Shown here one piece after another: positions 1 to 9,732 of a DNA stretch of 64,000 bases. The DNA lies in assembly GCA_965250195.1 (NCBI GenBank), contig OZ252295.1, forward strand, positions 1,984,001 through 2,048,000, given 5' to 3'. The position numbers and the translations under genes are program-made. The stretch comes from CAUZIR01 sp965250195. GTDB lineage: Bacteria; Chloroflexota; Dehalococcoidia; Lucifugimonadales; UBA2962. Positions within the stretch are counted from its first letter, which is position 1, and each line of letters opens with the position of its first letter. The notes beneath the pieces were generated by a model. That model did not search any database, was not told the origin of the DNA, and was given only the letters and a program-made list of their open reading frames with translations.

Positions 1-784
1 GTAACAGGCTGAATGGGGTCGATGTAAAGAAGGCCTCGTCGGCCGTGTATACATCGTAAGGCTGCAGGTCGTCTTCTACGACCGGGATGCCGAGGCGCTC
101 TGCCAACTCGCGCACGGCAAGGCGGGACACGCCCTGCAATAGCGCGGTGTCTCTGGGCATGCGGACGGCGCCGCCACTGACGATGATGAAGTTGGAACCG
201 GTGCCCTCGGTAACGTTGCCGTCCATGTCAAGCATGATGGCCAGCGCCGCCGGGTCCACGTCACGGGCTTCCAGGTCCGCCATGACGGAGGAGAGGCGGG
301 AGAAGTGCTTGACCTTGGGGTCCAGTTGCTGCGGGCTCAGGCTGCGGGTGCGGGCGATGACCCCGTGCACGCCCTCCGAGTAGGCGGGAGCATAGCCCTC
401 AAAGTTGATGGGGTCGATGAAGATGGAGACGTTGGGTACGAGGCCTCCGCCTAATGAGTTGCCCTGCCCACGAGTGACATGGGGGGAGATCATGTAGTCG
501 TCGCCGTAGCGGCTGCGCACGGGCTCGTTGCGGTCGATGACTTCTTGTATCAACTCGCCCAGCCGATCCATGCTCATGCCGGGGTCGATGCGTACGTATT
601 TGAGGGTGCGTGCGAAGCGGTCGAGGTGTTCGGCTAGCCGGTAGACTCGGCCGTCAAACGTCCTCAGGGTGTCGTAGACGACGTCGCCCAACCGGTAGCC
701 CCGGTCGAGCATGGAGATTTTGGCCTCGTCGCGCGGGTAGTACTCGCCGTTCAGCCAGATTTCGTATTCGGGGGCTTCGCTCAC
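1..784 (-). CDS. Class IV PLP aminotransferase (branched-chain / D-amino acid type), 3' part missing
   Basis: The gene reads leftward off the window edge, so about 261 N-terminal codons are visible and the C-terminus is lost. The translation has fold-type IV hallmarks: SMLDRGYRLGD near residues 24-34, the presumed Schiff-base lysine in DPKVKHFSRL (about residue 159), and the cofactor-phosphate loop EGTGSNFI near 193-200. The family transfers amino groups between branched-chain amino acids, D-amino acids or amines and 2-oxoacids. The sequence seen does not fix the substrate, so ilvE is not assigned. The start is a GTG at 784-782, just past a copy of the dispersed repeat that separates it from the MOSC gene. 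Confidence 0.85.
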   Translation of the reverse strand, partial: MSEAPEYEIWLNGEYYPRDEAKISMLDRGYRLGDVVYDTLRTFDGRVYRLAEHLDRFARTLKYVRIDPGMSMDRLGELIQEVIDRNEPVRSRYGDDYMISPHVTRGQGNSLGGGLVPNVSIFIDPINFEGYAPAYSEGVHGVIARTRSLSPQQLDPKVKHFSRLSSVMADLEARDVDPAALAIMLDMDGNVTEGTGSNFIIVSGGAVRMPRDTALLQGVSRLAVRELAERLGIPVVEDDLQPYDVYTADEAFFTSTPFSLL

Positions 785-852
785 TTCACAGGCTCCATTC
801 GCTCGTCAGAGCTTCTTCGCGCGAGCGCTCATCGCTTTGGCTATTGACCCGC
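785..852 (-). repeat. Dispersed post-stop repeat, copy 1
   Basis: On the minus strand this reads AATAGCCAAAGCGATGAGCG, then GCGCGAAGAAGCTCTGACGA, then a GAGCGAATGGAGC-like end. It lies between the stop of the MOSC gene and the start of the aminotransferase, both leftward, in the same orientation as the genes. Confidence 0.8.
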
Positions 853-856
853 CGCA

Positions 857-1291
857 CTATTGGACAGCTATGGCGTCGCCCGGGCGGACGGTGCCGCTTT
901 CGACTATCTTGCCGAGGACGCCTCGGCGGCCGTCCAACTCGGAGCGTAGTCCGGGCTTGAACGTCTCCAGGCTGGCGCACCCCTCGCAGTCGCCGGTCAC
1001 TTCCACTACCGCTGTGCCGCCCAGTTTGATCTTCTGACCGGGCCTCAGGCTCGACAGGTCGAGGCCGCTGGTGGTGACGTTCTCCCTGGTGATGGAGGAG
1101 TCGATGCCCAGTTCGGCCAGCGTCTCTGCGTCCATCAACAGCACCTGCCGGTCACCGGTCCCGCGCCCGGCGTGACGGTCGCCCTCGATGCCGTGGCCCG
1201 ATTTGAACTGGGCCGTGCCGAGCACGACCATGGGCTCTCGCTTGACTGCCGAGACCTGTACTTGCACTACGCTCGCGCTTGCTTCGCGCAT
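857..1291 (-). CDS. MOSC domain protein
   Basis: A 144-residue stand-alone MOSC domain, the sulfur-carrier fold shared with the C-terminus of molybdenum cofactor sulfurases. Visible family features are GHGIEGDRHAG (33-42), RENVTTSGLDLSSLRPG (69-85) and the paired cysteines in TGDCEGCASLE (Cys102 and Cys105), one of which is the expected sulfur-carrying residue. The start at 1291 (MREASASVV) fits domain length; the open frame runs further upstream but that part is not domain-like. The start lies in a GCGAAGCGATGCGCGAAGC stretch resembling a degenerate repeat copy. A molybdo-enzyme subunit lies 8.5 kb away, but no functional link is shown. Confidence 0.85.
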   Translation of the reverse strand: MREASASVVQVQVSAVKREPMVVLGTAQFKSGHGIEGDRHAGRGTGDRQVLLMDAETLAELGIDSSITRENVTTSGLDLSSLRPGQKIKLGGTAVVEVTGDCEGCASLETFKPGLRSELDGRRGVLGKIVESGTVRPGDAIAVQ

Positions 1292-1441
1292 CGCTTCGCC
1301 TCCGATAACGGCTGGGGCCGGGTATGAAGTTAGATTACGGGACGGGCAGAGCGCCCACAACAGCGGATTTCTCTCGCCACTCTCCCATCGGCGCGGCACT
1401 ACGCTTATGATTACCCGCAACTTCGGAGAGGACTGATCAAT

Positions 1442-2398
1442 ATGGCCAATGCCGTAATGCTGGGCGAGGGCTCCTACACGTACAGGAATGACACGGACTG
1501 GGCGAAGACGCCGGAGGGGATCGGCTGGCGGGAGATCGCCGGGGTCGCCATCGGCGCCGATGACAGGGTCTATGTGTTCGCAAGAGGCGATTACCCGATG
1601 CTGGTGTTCGAGGCCGACGGCACGTTTGTAACTACCTGGGGCGAGGGCACCTGGGCCAACCCCCACGCCATTACGCCGGGGCCGGACAATACGTTCTATA
1701 CGACGGATCACTTTGGGCATGCGATTCGCCAGGTCAGTGCCGATGGCGAGGTGCTTCTCACTATCGGCACGCCGGGCCAGGCGACGGGGCTACACAGCGG
1801 CGAGCCCTTCAATATGCCGACGGACGTGGCGGTGGACCCCGCGACGGGTGACCTGTTCATCACAGACGGCTATAAGAACTCTTCGGTGCATCGCTTCTCA
1901 GCCGAGGGCGAGCACATTCTCTCTTGGGGCGGGCCAGGGGTGGATCCGGGAGAGTTCTCCATTCCGCACAACGTCGATACGGACGCGGACGGCTATGTGT
2001 ACGTGGCGGACCGAGAGAATCACCGGATCCAGGTCTTCGACGGCAAGGGGGCCTTCCAGACGCAGTTCAATAACGTGCATCGGCCGTGCACGCTGCGCAT
2101 TGGCTCGGACGGTCTGATGTATGTGGGAGAGCTTGGTTTCGCGGGTCGGGTCGACCGAGACGTGCCGAATATCGGGCCCAGGCTGTCGGTGCTCACGACA
2201 TCCGGCGAGCGAGTGGCGAAGGTCGGGCACCTGGGCTTCGGCCTGGAGGCGGGCCAGATGATGGCGCCGCACGCCCTGGCGGTCGATAGCAAAGGCGACA
2301 TATATCTGGGCGAGGTGGCGGACACCGCGGGCAAGGGCTGGGTGCCCGAGGACGCGAAGATACTGAGCTTCCGCAAACTGGTTAAGACCGGAGCTTAG
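1442..2398 (+). CDS. NHL-repeat beta-propeller protein
   Basis: 318 residues with at least four to five NHL-type blades, such as MPTDVAVDPATGDLFITDGY, IPHNVDTDADGYVYVADREN followed by HRIQVFD, and APHALAVDSKGDIYLGEV. It resembles the peptidyl-alpha-hydroxyglycine alpha-amidating lyase-like group of bacterial six-bladed propellers. No signal peptide or transmembrane segment is seen, so a cytoplasmic site is likely. A GGAGAGGA ribosome-binding site precedes the ATG. No catalytic assignment can be made from sequence alone: enzyme or ligand-binding propeller are both possible. The DUF3500 gene follows across one repeat copy. Confidence 0.85.
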   Translation: MANAVMLGEGSYTYRNDTDWAKTPEGIGWREIAGVAIGADDRVYVFARGDYPMLVFEADGTFVTTWGEGTWANPHAITPGPDNTFYTTDHFGHAIRQVSADGEVLLTIGTPGQATGLHSGEPFNMPTDVAVDPATGDLFITDGYKNSSVHRFSAEGEHILSWGGPGVDPGEFSIPHNVDTDADGYVYVADRENHRIQVFDGKGAFQTQFNNVHRPCTLRIGSDGLMYVGELGFAGRVDRDVPNIGPRLSVLTTSGERVAKVGHLGFGLEAGQMMAPHALAVDSKGDIYLGEVADTAGKGWVPEDAKILSFRKLVKTGA

Positions 2399-2401
2399 CG
2401 G

Positions 2402-2467
2402 TGATTGCGAGGCGATGAGGCCATGAGCCGAAGAGCTATCAAGAGCGAGGCGAAGCCGAGCGGAGAG
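2402..2467 (+). repeat. Dispersed post-stop repeat, copy 2 (overlaps start of next gene)
   Basis: TGATTGCGAGGCGATGAGGC, then ATGAGCCGAAGAGC, then AAGAGCGAGGCGAAGCCGAG. It begins four bases after the NHL gene's TAG and runs into the 5' end of the DUF3500 gene, so the first dozen or so codons of that gene are repeat-derived. Confidence 0.75.
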
Positions 2468-3493
2468 TCACGCATTCGGGCGCCGGAGACCGTTGCCGCT
2501 ATGGCCGAGGCGGCGCGGACGTTTTTGGTATCGCTCGACGACGAGCGGCGGGAACGGGCTTCGTACCCGTTCGATTCGGACGAGCGGGGCAACTGGCACT
2601 ATGTGCCCCGGCCGCGCAACGGCCTGGCCCGGCGCGACATGACGGACGCGCAACTGGCGGCGTCGGAGGCGCTGCTGCGCGCCAGCACCAGCGAGTCGGG
2701 CCAGGCCGTTGCGCTGGCGATCATGGACAACGAGGCGCTGCTGGGTGAGATCGAGGCCGCGGCCGGGACGCTGTGGCTCGAGCGCGACCCCGGCCTGTAC
2801 ATGTTTACGGTGTTCGGTGACCCTGCCAGCACGGCCCCCTGGGGCTGGAGGGTGGAGGGCCACCACGTCTCGCTCAATTACTCGGTGTTCGGCGACGAGC
2901 TGGTGGCGGTGACGCCGTCGTTCCTTGGGGCGAACCGTGCCGAGGTGCTTCACGGGCCGCGCAAGGGACGCCGGATCTTGCCGGACGAGGAGGAGCTGGG
3001 CCGGGCGCTGTTCACGTCTTTAGACGACGTTCAACGCCACAGGGCTGTCATCTACCCGGTGACGCCACGGGAGTTCTTCACCCGCAACTCGCGGCGCGTG
3101 GAGATCGCCAGGGCTCTGGGCTTCCCCGCTGCGCTGATGAGCGCCGACCAGCGGGAACGGCTGATGCGACTTGTTCGCATCTACGCGGAACGCAAGCCCG
3201 CCGATGTTGTGGCCACGGCGCTCAAGAAGATTGAACGCGAAGGAATCGAAAACATCGTGTTCGGTTGGGCGGGCAGTGTGCATCGCTTCCAGCCGCACTA
3301 CTACCGCCTGCACGGCCCGGCGTTCTACGCCGAGTACGACAACACCCAGGACAACGCCAACCACATTCACTCGGTGTGGCGAGACATCGCAGGCGACTTC
3401 GGAGCGGACCTGCTGGCCGAGCACTACGAGGCGGCGCACCAGGCGAGCCGTTTGGTCGCTGGTGACCCCCACGCCCGTCCGGGCACCGGTTAG
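2423..3493 (+). CDS. DUF3500 family protein
   Basis: About 356 residues matching the DUF3500 pattern: an N-terminal segment with PFDSDERGNWHYVPRPRNGL, a centre with GWRVEGHHVSLNYSV, and a C-terminal histidine-rich part with YYRLHGPAFYAEYDNTQDNA followed by NHIHSVWRD. Members are often found near alpha-amidating-lyase-like NHL proteins in environmental bacteria; their biochemical role is unknown to me. The start is uncertain: ATG at 2423 is chosen, with an in-frame TTG at 2405 possible. Both lie in the dispersed repeat, and the conserved domain begins only after about residue 15. The TAG stop overlaps the stop of the convergent DUF4340 gene (GTTAGG). Confidence 0.85.
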   Translation: MSRRAIKSEAKPSGESRIRAPETVAAMAEAARTFLVSLDDERRERASYPFDSDERGNWHYVPRPRNGLARRDMTDAQLAASEALLRASTSESGQAVALAIMDNEALLGEIEAAAGTLWLERDPGLYMFTVFGDPASTAPWGWRVEGHHVSLNYSVFGDELVAVTPSFLGANRAEVLHGPRKGRRILPDEEELGRALFTSLDDVQRHRAVIYPVTPREFFTRNSRRVEIARALGFPAALMSADQRERLMRLVRIYAERKPADVVATALKKIEREGIENIVFGWAGSVHRFQPHYYRLHGPAFYAEYDNTQDNANHIHSVWRDIAGDFGADLLAEHYEAAHQASRLVAGDPHARPGTG

Positions 3494-4437
3494 GGCAGGG
3501 CGCCTTCGGGGATCAGGTAGTTTTCTACCGGCACCACGAAGCTGTCGATGGTGAGCCCGTCGATGATGAAGATGTCGTCACCGAGGGTGTTTTTCACGTA
3601 GTAGTCGCCGTCGACCCGGCGGATCAACTGGAGGATCTGGGTCTCGATCCGCAGGCCTTCCCTTGGTATGACCAGCACGGATGCGTCCGGCACTTCGAAG
3701 TTAAGATCCTCAGTCTCTTCGGGAGAAGCGAAGCCGGTGGCCACCAGCACTTGCATCGAGCGGGCCAGAGCCTCGACTGTGAACAGGTTGGCCTGCTCGG
3801 GTGCGCCGCCGGGCGGTATGACTACAGGCACCTGGCCGGTGAGGTCGATTTCGAAGAACTCGTTGCCCTGCCGGGGGAAGCGGATGGTGACCCTGGCCAA
3901 TGCCTCCAACGGCACGCTGACGATGATGGGGTCTCTCCAGCCGTCGGACTCGGGGTCGAAGAGGTCCGCGAACTGGCAGTTTACGGAGTAGACCTGGTCT
4001 TCACCGCCGCGACGCAGGAAGCACTGGCGTACGTCGGGGGTCCAGCGCCCGACGGTGAAGCGCTCCTGTACGGCTGCGCCGAGGAAGAAGATGACCTCGG
4101 TGCCCGACGCGGGATCGACGCCCATGCGGGGGTGGCTATCGGGGTTGGCGGCCACCAGCTGGGCACCGTCGAAGGTGCCGACGACGGCCCACATCTGGTC
4201 GAGCTTGGGCGCGAATGCCGGGCGGGTGTCGATGGACCAGTCGTCTCCCCGCCGCACCAGCCGCGCCTCTGTGGACGAAGTGCTTATGACGACCGAGTCG
4301 ATGATGTCCCGCTGTATGGGCAAAAGTCCTGACAGGGTCCGATCATCGCCACCGGCCGAGACGAGGCGCAGGATTACCCCGACGATGGCCAGGGCGATGA
4401 TGGCGAGCAATACGTAGCGGACCTGGTTGCCCTTCAT
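3490..4437 (-). CDS. DUF4340 domain protein of Gld-type ABC operon
   Basis: 315 residues with one N-terminal transmembrane helix (about residues 7-26, LLAIIALAIVGVILRLV) and an extracytoplasmic body typical of DUF4340, including DDWSIDTRPAFAPKLDQMWA. DUF4340 proteins usually accompany GldA/GldFG-type ABC exporters and are thought to work with the auxiliary GldG domain on the outer face of the membrane. Its ATG overlaps the TGA of the fused permease by 4 bp, so it is the last gene of a three-gene leftward operon. The exported substrate is unknown. Confidence 0.85.
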   Translation of the reverse strand: MKGNQVRYVLLAIIALAIVGVILRLVSAGGDDRTLSGLLPIQRDIIDSVVISTSSTEARLVRRGDDWSIDTRPAFAPKLDQMWAVVGTFDGAQLVAANPDSHPRMGVDPASGTEVIFFLGAAVQERFTVGRWTPDVRQCFLRRGGEDQVYSVNCQFADLFDPESDGWRDPIIVSVPLEALARVTIRFPRQGNEFFEIDLTGQVPVVIPPGGAPEQANLFTVEALARSMQVLVATGFASPEETEDLNFEVPDASVLVIPREGLRIETQILQLIRRVDGDYYVKNTLGDDIFIIDGLTIDSFVVPVENYLIPEGALP

Positions 4438-6797
4438 GCCCGGTCACCGCTTTCGTCCTGGCGCTCGTAGATTTTTTGGGTGAACCGGCGCCTGCGCCAG
4501 AAGCGGAACGCCCCGAGCAGCACGAGCAGGGCGGGCACACCGGCGATGTTGAGGTACTGCACGGTGTTTTTGTGCGCGTTGGAGCTGAACAGCAACTCTC
4601 TTGACGTCACCACCTTGGATCGAATGCTGGCCAGCGCCTCTTCTTGCGCCAGCCAGTCTACCCAGTTAAGGGCCAGGACGATGTTGCCCTGGTTGGTTTC
4701 GGCGATGGAGTCGGTGAGCCACTCGGAGTCGCCCACCACGACTAGGCGGAAATTGCTGTCACCGTTCTCGGTGCCCGAGATCGCACGGCCGCTGACCCCG
4801 ACGGCGAGGAGCTGCTTGGCGAACTCGTCGCCCTCGCGGCCGTAGGCCGACAGCTCTGGTTGAGGTTGGATGTCCTGGTACTCCCATCGCAGCACTCCGG
4901 CGTCAGTCGACTGGACGAGGGGGATGAAGCGGTCGACGGCCGAGATGTCGGGGCGGTCGATCAGCTCGATGGAGCCCGCCCAGGGGAGCAGGATGGACTC
5001 GGTGTTGCCGGAGATCTTGGTCTCTACGGTCGGGGCCTTTATCCAGAATGGGTATGGCAACAAGATGGCCCCGGTCGCGGTGGTGAACGACAGGGTGTCG
5101 TGCGACTCGGGGTCCATGACGATGTTCTCGTGCACGAAAACGCCGTAACGCAGGATGAAGTCGTTGAAGTTGTCGGGGTTGGCCCGCGCCACGAAGCGCT
5201 GGGTGTCGGCAAGGGTCGAGTCGACGAGGATGAGACCCTTGCCGCCGCCGGCGAAGAATTCGTCCAGCTGGTCCATCTCGCCCTGCGTCACCGGCAGGGT
5301 GGGACCGGCGATTACGATGACGTCGATGCCGGAAAGGTCCAGAGTGCCCTGGAAGTCTGCACGCACGTCGAGCAGGTCGTACTGCTCGACGAGTTGGGAG
5401 TCGAGGAACCGCAGGTCGACGCCGCGGGCCTTCTCGCCGTGGCCGGTGAGGAAGCCGATGGTCTGCTTGTCGCGCCGCACCATCTTGTTGGCAAGCGTGG
5501 CGACCCGGTACTCGAGGCCGTCAACGCTATCGACGAACTGGATGATCTCTCGCTTGTCGGTGTAGCTCAGGGTCATGCCCAGGTAGCCGTCTTTGGTGCC
5601 CCTCTCGGTCTGGCTCAGTATCTGGAACTGGACGGCCGGAACCCCGGCGATCAGGGCCGCTGCCTCGGACTCGTCGTCCTTGTCGGCCTCGTGCTTGATG
5701 ACCCTGACGAGATCGGAGGTGGAATCGAGATCACTCAGGAAGTTCTGGATGTCGCGGCTGGCCCCGGCTATCTGCACGGGCGGGTCGGAGGAGACGTAGA
5801 GGTTGATGGTCAGCAGGTCGTCAAGGCCATCGACGAGGTCCTGGGTGGCGGGGCTGAGCGTGTAGAGGTTGTCCTCCGTTAAGTCCCAGCGTCCCCCGAT
5901 AGAGGCGCCGAACCAGCCTGCCAGGATGCTGCCCAGCACGAGGCCCGCCACCCCCAGTCGCAGGTTCTTGTAGAGATGGGTGCTGTGACTGAGCGTCCGC
6001 CCCCGGAGCATGAGGTAGGCACCGGACAGGAACAGGATGGTGATGGAGGCGAAGTAGATGAGGTCCCGCAGGTCGATGACGCCGCGGGCGATGTTTCTGA
6101 AATGGGTTATCGGGCTGAGGTCTTCCATGAGCACGGCCGACGACGACGGCAGCGTGAGGGTGAGGAATGAGAGGCCGATGACGATGAGCACCGCGTTGAT
6201 GGCTACCGCGAGCATTAAGGCCACGAGCTGGTTGCGGCTCAGTGACGAGGTGAACAGACCGACTCCCACGAACGCGGCCGACAGGAGTATCGCACCGATG
6301 TACTGGGACGCGGCCGCACCGGCGTCTATGTCCCCCGCCGTCTCCATGAGTATGGGGATGCCGATGGTAGCGACGATGCCGACGCCCACGAATATGAGGC
6401 CGGCGGCGAACTTGGCGCCGAGGACCGTCCAGGTGCGTAACGGCTGAGTCAACAGTAACTCTAGCGTGCCGTCTCGCTGCTCTTCAGACAGCAGCCGCAT
6501 GGTGGCGGCGGGCACGAAGAGGGCCAGCGCGAAGGGGATGAAATCGAACAGCGTGCGCAGGGACGCCTCGTTGTTGGTAATGGTGCCCATGAAGAAGTGG
6601 ACCCATGAGACCGCCGCAACGAAGAGAACGAGGATGAGGTAGCCCATGGGCTGGTCGAAGTAGCCCTTGAGGTCCTTGCGCAACAGGGCGAGGAAGGTGC
6701 GGGTCCGGTCGCGGACGTAGTTGAGGCCTCCGGCCATGCCTCCGGTCAGGCCTCCGGTCAGGCCCCCAGTCAGGTCAGTGGTATTGGCAGCGGTCAT
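4434..6797 (-). CDS. Fused ABC-2 permease and GldG-type auxiliary protein
   Basis: 787 residues. Residues about 30-275 are an ABC-2 permease with six or so helices (YLILVLFVAAVSWVHFFMG, FIPFALALFVPAATMRLLSE with the EEQRDGTLELLL motif). Residues about 310-720 are an ABC_transp_aux/GldG domain, with a final helix near 745-765 (VPALLVLLGAF) and a basic tail. In Flavobacterium GldF and GldG are separate chains; here they are one polypeptide. It overlaps the ATPase gene by 4 bp (ATGA) upstream and the DUF4340 gene by 4 bp downstream. The N-terminus carries a repeated LTGG motif from a 12-bp tandem repeat. Confidence 0.9.
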   Translation of the reverse strand: MTAANTTDLTGGLTGGLTGGMAGGLNYVRDRTRTFLALLRKDLKGYFDQPMGYLILVLFVAAVSWVHFFMGTITNNEASLRTLFDFIPFALALFVPAATMRLLSEEQRDGTLELLLTQPLRTWTVLGAKFAAGLIFVGVGIVATIGIPILMETAGDIDAGAAASQYIGAILLSAAFVGVGLFTSSLSRNQLVALMLAVAINAVLIVIGLSFLTLTLPSSSAVLMEDLSPITHFRNIARGVIDLRDLIYFASITILFLSGAYLMLRGRTLSHSTHLYKNLRLGVAGLVLGSILAGWFGASIGGRWDLTEDNLYTLSPATQDLVDGLDDLLTINLYVSSDPPVQIAGASRDIQNFLSDLDSTSDLVRVIKHEADKDDESEAAALIAGVPAVQFQILSQTERGTKDGYLGMTLSYTDKREIIQFVDSVDGLEYRVATLANKMVRRDKQTIGFLTGHGEKARGVDLRFLDSQLVEQYDLLDVRADFQGTLDLSGIDVIVIAGPTLPVTQGEMDQLDEFFAGGGKGLILVDSTLADTQRFVARANPDNFNDFILRYGVFVHENIVMDPESHDTLSFTTATGAILLPYPFWIKAPTVETKISGNTESILLPWAGSIELIDRPDISAVDRFIPLVQSTDAGVLRWEYQDIQPQPELSAYGREGDEFAKQLLAVGVSGRAISGTENGDSNFRLVVVGDSEWLTDSIAETNQGNIVLALNWVDWLAQEEALASIRSKVVTSRELLFSSNAHKNTVQYLNIAGVPALLVLLGAFRFWRRRRFTQKIYERQDESGDRA
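6726..6773 (-). repeat. 12-bp tandem repeat, 4 units, in the permease N-terminus
   Basis: Four consecutive 12-bp units. Two are identical (GCCTCCGGTCAG on the plus strand) and the flanking two differ at 3 positions each. On the coding strand they give LTGG-LTGG-LTGG-MAGG at residues 9-24, ahead of the first conserved part of the permease. A repeat of this kind can gain or lose units in frame. Confidence 0.85.
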
Positions 6798-7870
6798 GCC
6801 TCGGGTGTGCCCGACTTGCCAGTTTGGGACTCGTCGGCCGGCTCGCCGGTCTCTGCTTCGTCACTCTCTTTTTGGCCGCCCTCGCCGCCAATAGTCAGGG
6901 CCCGGAACACGTCCTGTAGCTTGGCCTCGGATTCGCGCAATTCCCACAGCACCCAGTCGCGCTCTTTCGCCAGGCGGAATACGTCGGGCCGGGGGTCGGT
7001 GTCGCCGGAGAACGAGAGCAGGAACCGCTTGCGGTCCTCGACGTCCTCTTCGCGCACCAACTCGGTGAGATTGGCCATCTTCTCCAGGCGCTTTTGCACG
7101 TCGCGGCCCTGAACCTCAACGGAGATGGAGCGCGAGCCCTGCACTCGGCGAGAGATCGTCGAGACCGGGTCGTCGGCAATTAGCTTGCCCCGGTTGATGA
7201 CCAGTAACCGGTCGCAGGTGCCCTTGATTTCGCCCAGCACGTGAGTGCTCAACAAGACCGTCCTGTCCGCCCCCAGAGACCGGATGAGGTCGCGCATGGA
7301 GACGCGCTGGTTGGGGTCGAGACCCTCGGTGGGCTCGTCCATTATGAGGATCTCGGGGCGATGGAGGATGGCCGCCGCGAGGCCGGTGCGCTGCCGGTAG
7401 CCCTTGGACAGGAAGCTCACCGGCAGGTAGTAAACTTCCGTCAGCCTCACTTCTTCAACGGCGGACTCGATGTTACGCCGACGCTCCGCCCCCGCAAGGC
7501 CACGAAGATCGGCGACGAAGGTCAGGTACTCGTGCACGAGCAGGTCGCCGTACAGGGGGTTGTTCTCGGGCAGGTAGCCGATGCGCCTGCGCGTCTCTAT
7601 GTCCGCTTCCTGCGTGTCGAGCCCCGTGATCCGCACGGTACCAACGTCGGGAGTGTAGTAGGACGTGAGCATGCGCATGGTCGTCGTCTTGCCCGCCCCG
7701 TTGGGGCCGAGAAAGCCGACGACCTCGCCCCGGCCGATCTGGAACGACACGTCGTCTACGGCGGTTCGGTTGCTGAAGATCTTCGAGGCGTGGTCCGCCT
7801 CGATCGTCCAGTCGCTTGTTTCTCCAGCTTCGCCGTTTTGTCCGGCGTGTTCTGTCTCAGTCGTGGTCAT
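6794..7870 (-). CDS. ABC transporter ATPase, GldA type
   Basis: 358 residues. Walker A is GPNGAGKTT at 55-63, signature LSKGYRQ at 154-160, Walker B ILIMDEP at 174-180, with the STHVLGE H-loop. PENNPLYGDLLVHEYL around 101-116 is typical of GldA/ABC-2-type ATPases. After the nucleotide-binding domain there is a C-terminal domain (about 225-335) and an acidic low-complexity tail rich in E, G and S. It is the first gene of the operon with the fused permease and DUF4340 protein, so it should energise export of an unidentified substrate. Confidence 0.92.
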   Translation of the reverse strand: MTTTETEHAGQNGEAGETSDWTIEADHASKIFSNRTAVDDVSFQIGRGEVVGFLGPNGAGKTTTMRMLTSYYTPDVGTVRITGLDTQEADIETRRRIGYLPENNPLYGDLLVHEYLTFVADLRGLAGAERRRNIESAVEEVRLTEVYYLPVSFLSKGYRQRTGLAAAILHRPEILIMDEPTEGLDPNQRVSMRDLIRSLGADRTVLLSTHVLGEIKGTCDRLLVINRGKLIADDPVSTISRRVQGSRSISVEVQGRDVQKRLEKMANLTELVREEDVEDRKRFLLSFSGDTDPRPDVFRLAKERDWVLWELRESEAKLQDVFRALTIGGEGGQKESDEAETGEPADESQTGKSGTPEA

Positions 7871-7927
7871 CGCCTGTTATACGTGTGTTTAAAGGGTCCG
7901 GTTTAGCGGGCCCCAAAAGCCCAAGAA

Positions 7928-7939
7928 GCCTTAGAAGGC
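7928..7939. terminator. Short hairpin after groEL
   Basis: GCCTT-AG-AAGGC is a perfect 5-bp stem directly abutting the groEL stop, within the 69-bp gap before the ABC ATPase gene. Further GGGC and GCCC runs lie on the groEL-distal side. There is no clear U-tract, so a terminator role is only a guess. Confidence 0.3.
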
Positions 7940-9643
<1,704 letters not shown>

Positions 9644-9654
9644 TGAATTTCTTC

Positions 9655-9732
9655 TCCACTCTCTTCGTTCGCTCTATTTGCTCTTCGGCTCCTGGCCTCA
9701 TCGCCTCTTGTTACGGCGATTGGCTATCGGTT
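9655..9732 (-). repeat. Dispersed post-stop repeat, copy 3
   Basis: On the minus strand it reads CGATAGCCAATCG, an insert, then GAGGCGATGAGGC, then GGAGCCGAAGAGC, then ATAGAGCGAACGAAGAGAG. The TAG stop of the molybdo-enzyme gene (9726-9724) lies inside the CGATAGCC start of the element, and groEL begins just beyond its other end. Confidence 0.8.

Noticed and set aside
4860..5882. 340-codon rightward open frame
   Set aside because: It lies antisense inside the GldF-GldG fusion gene; composition (Val, Gly, Asp-rich) is that of a third-position GC shadow and no family is recognisable.
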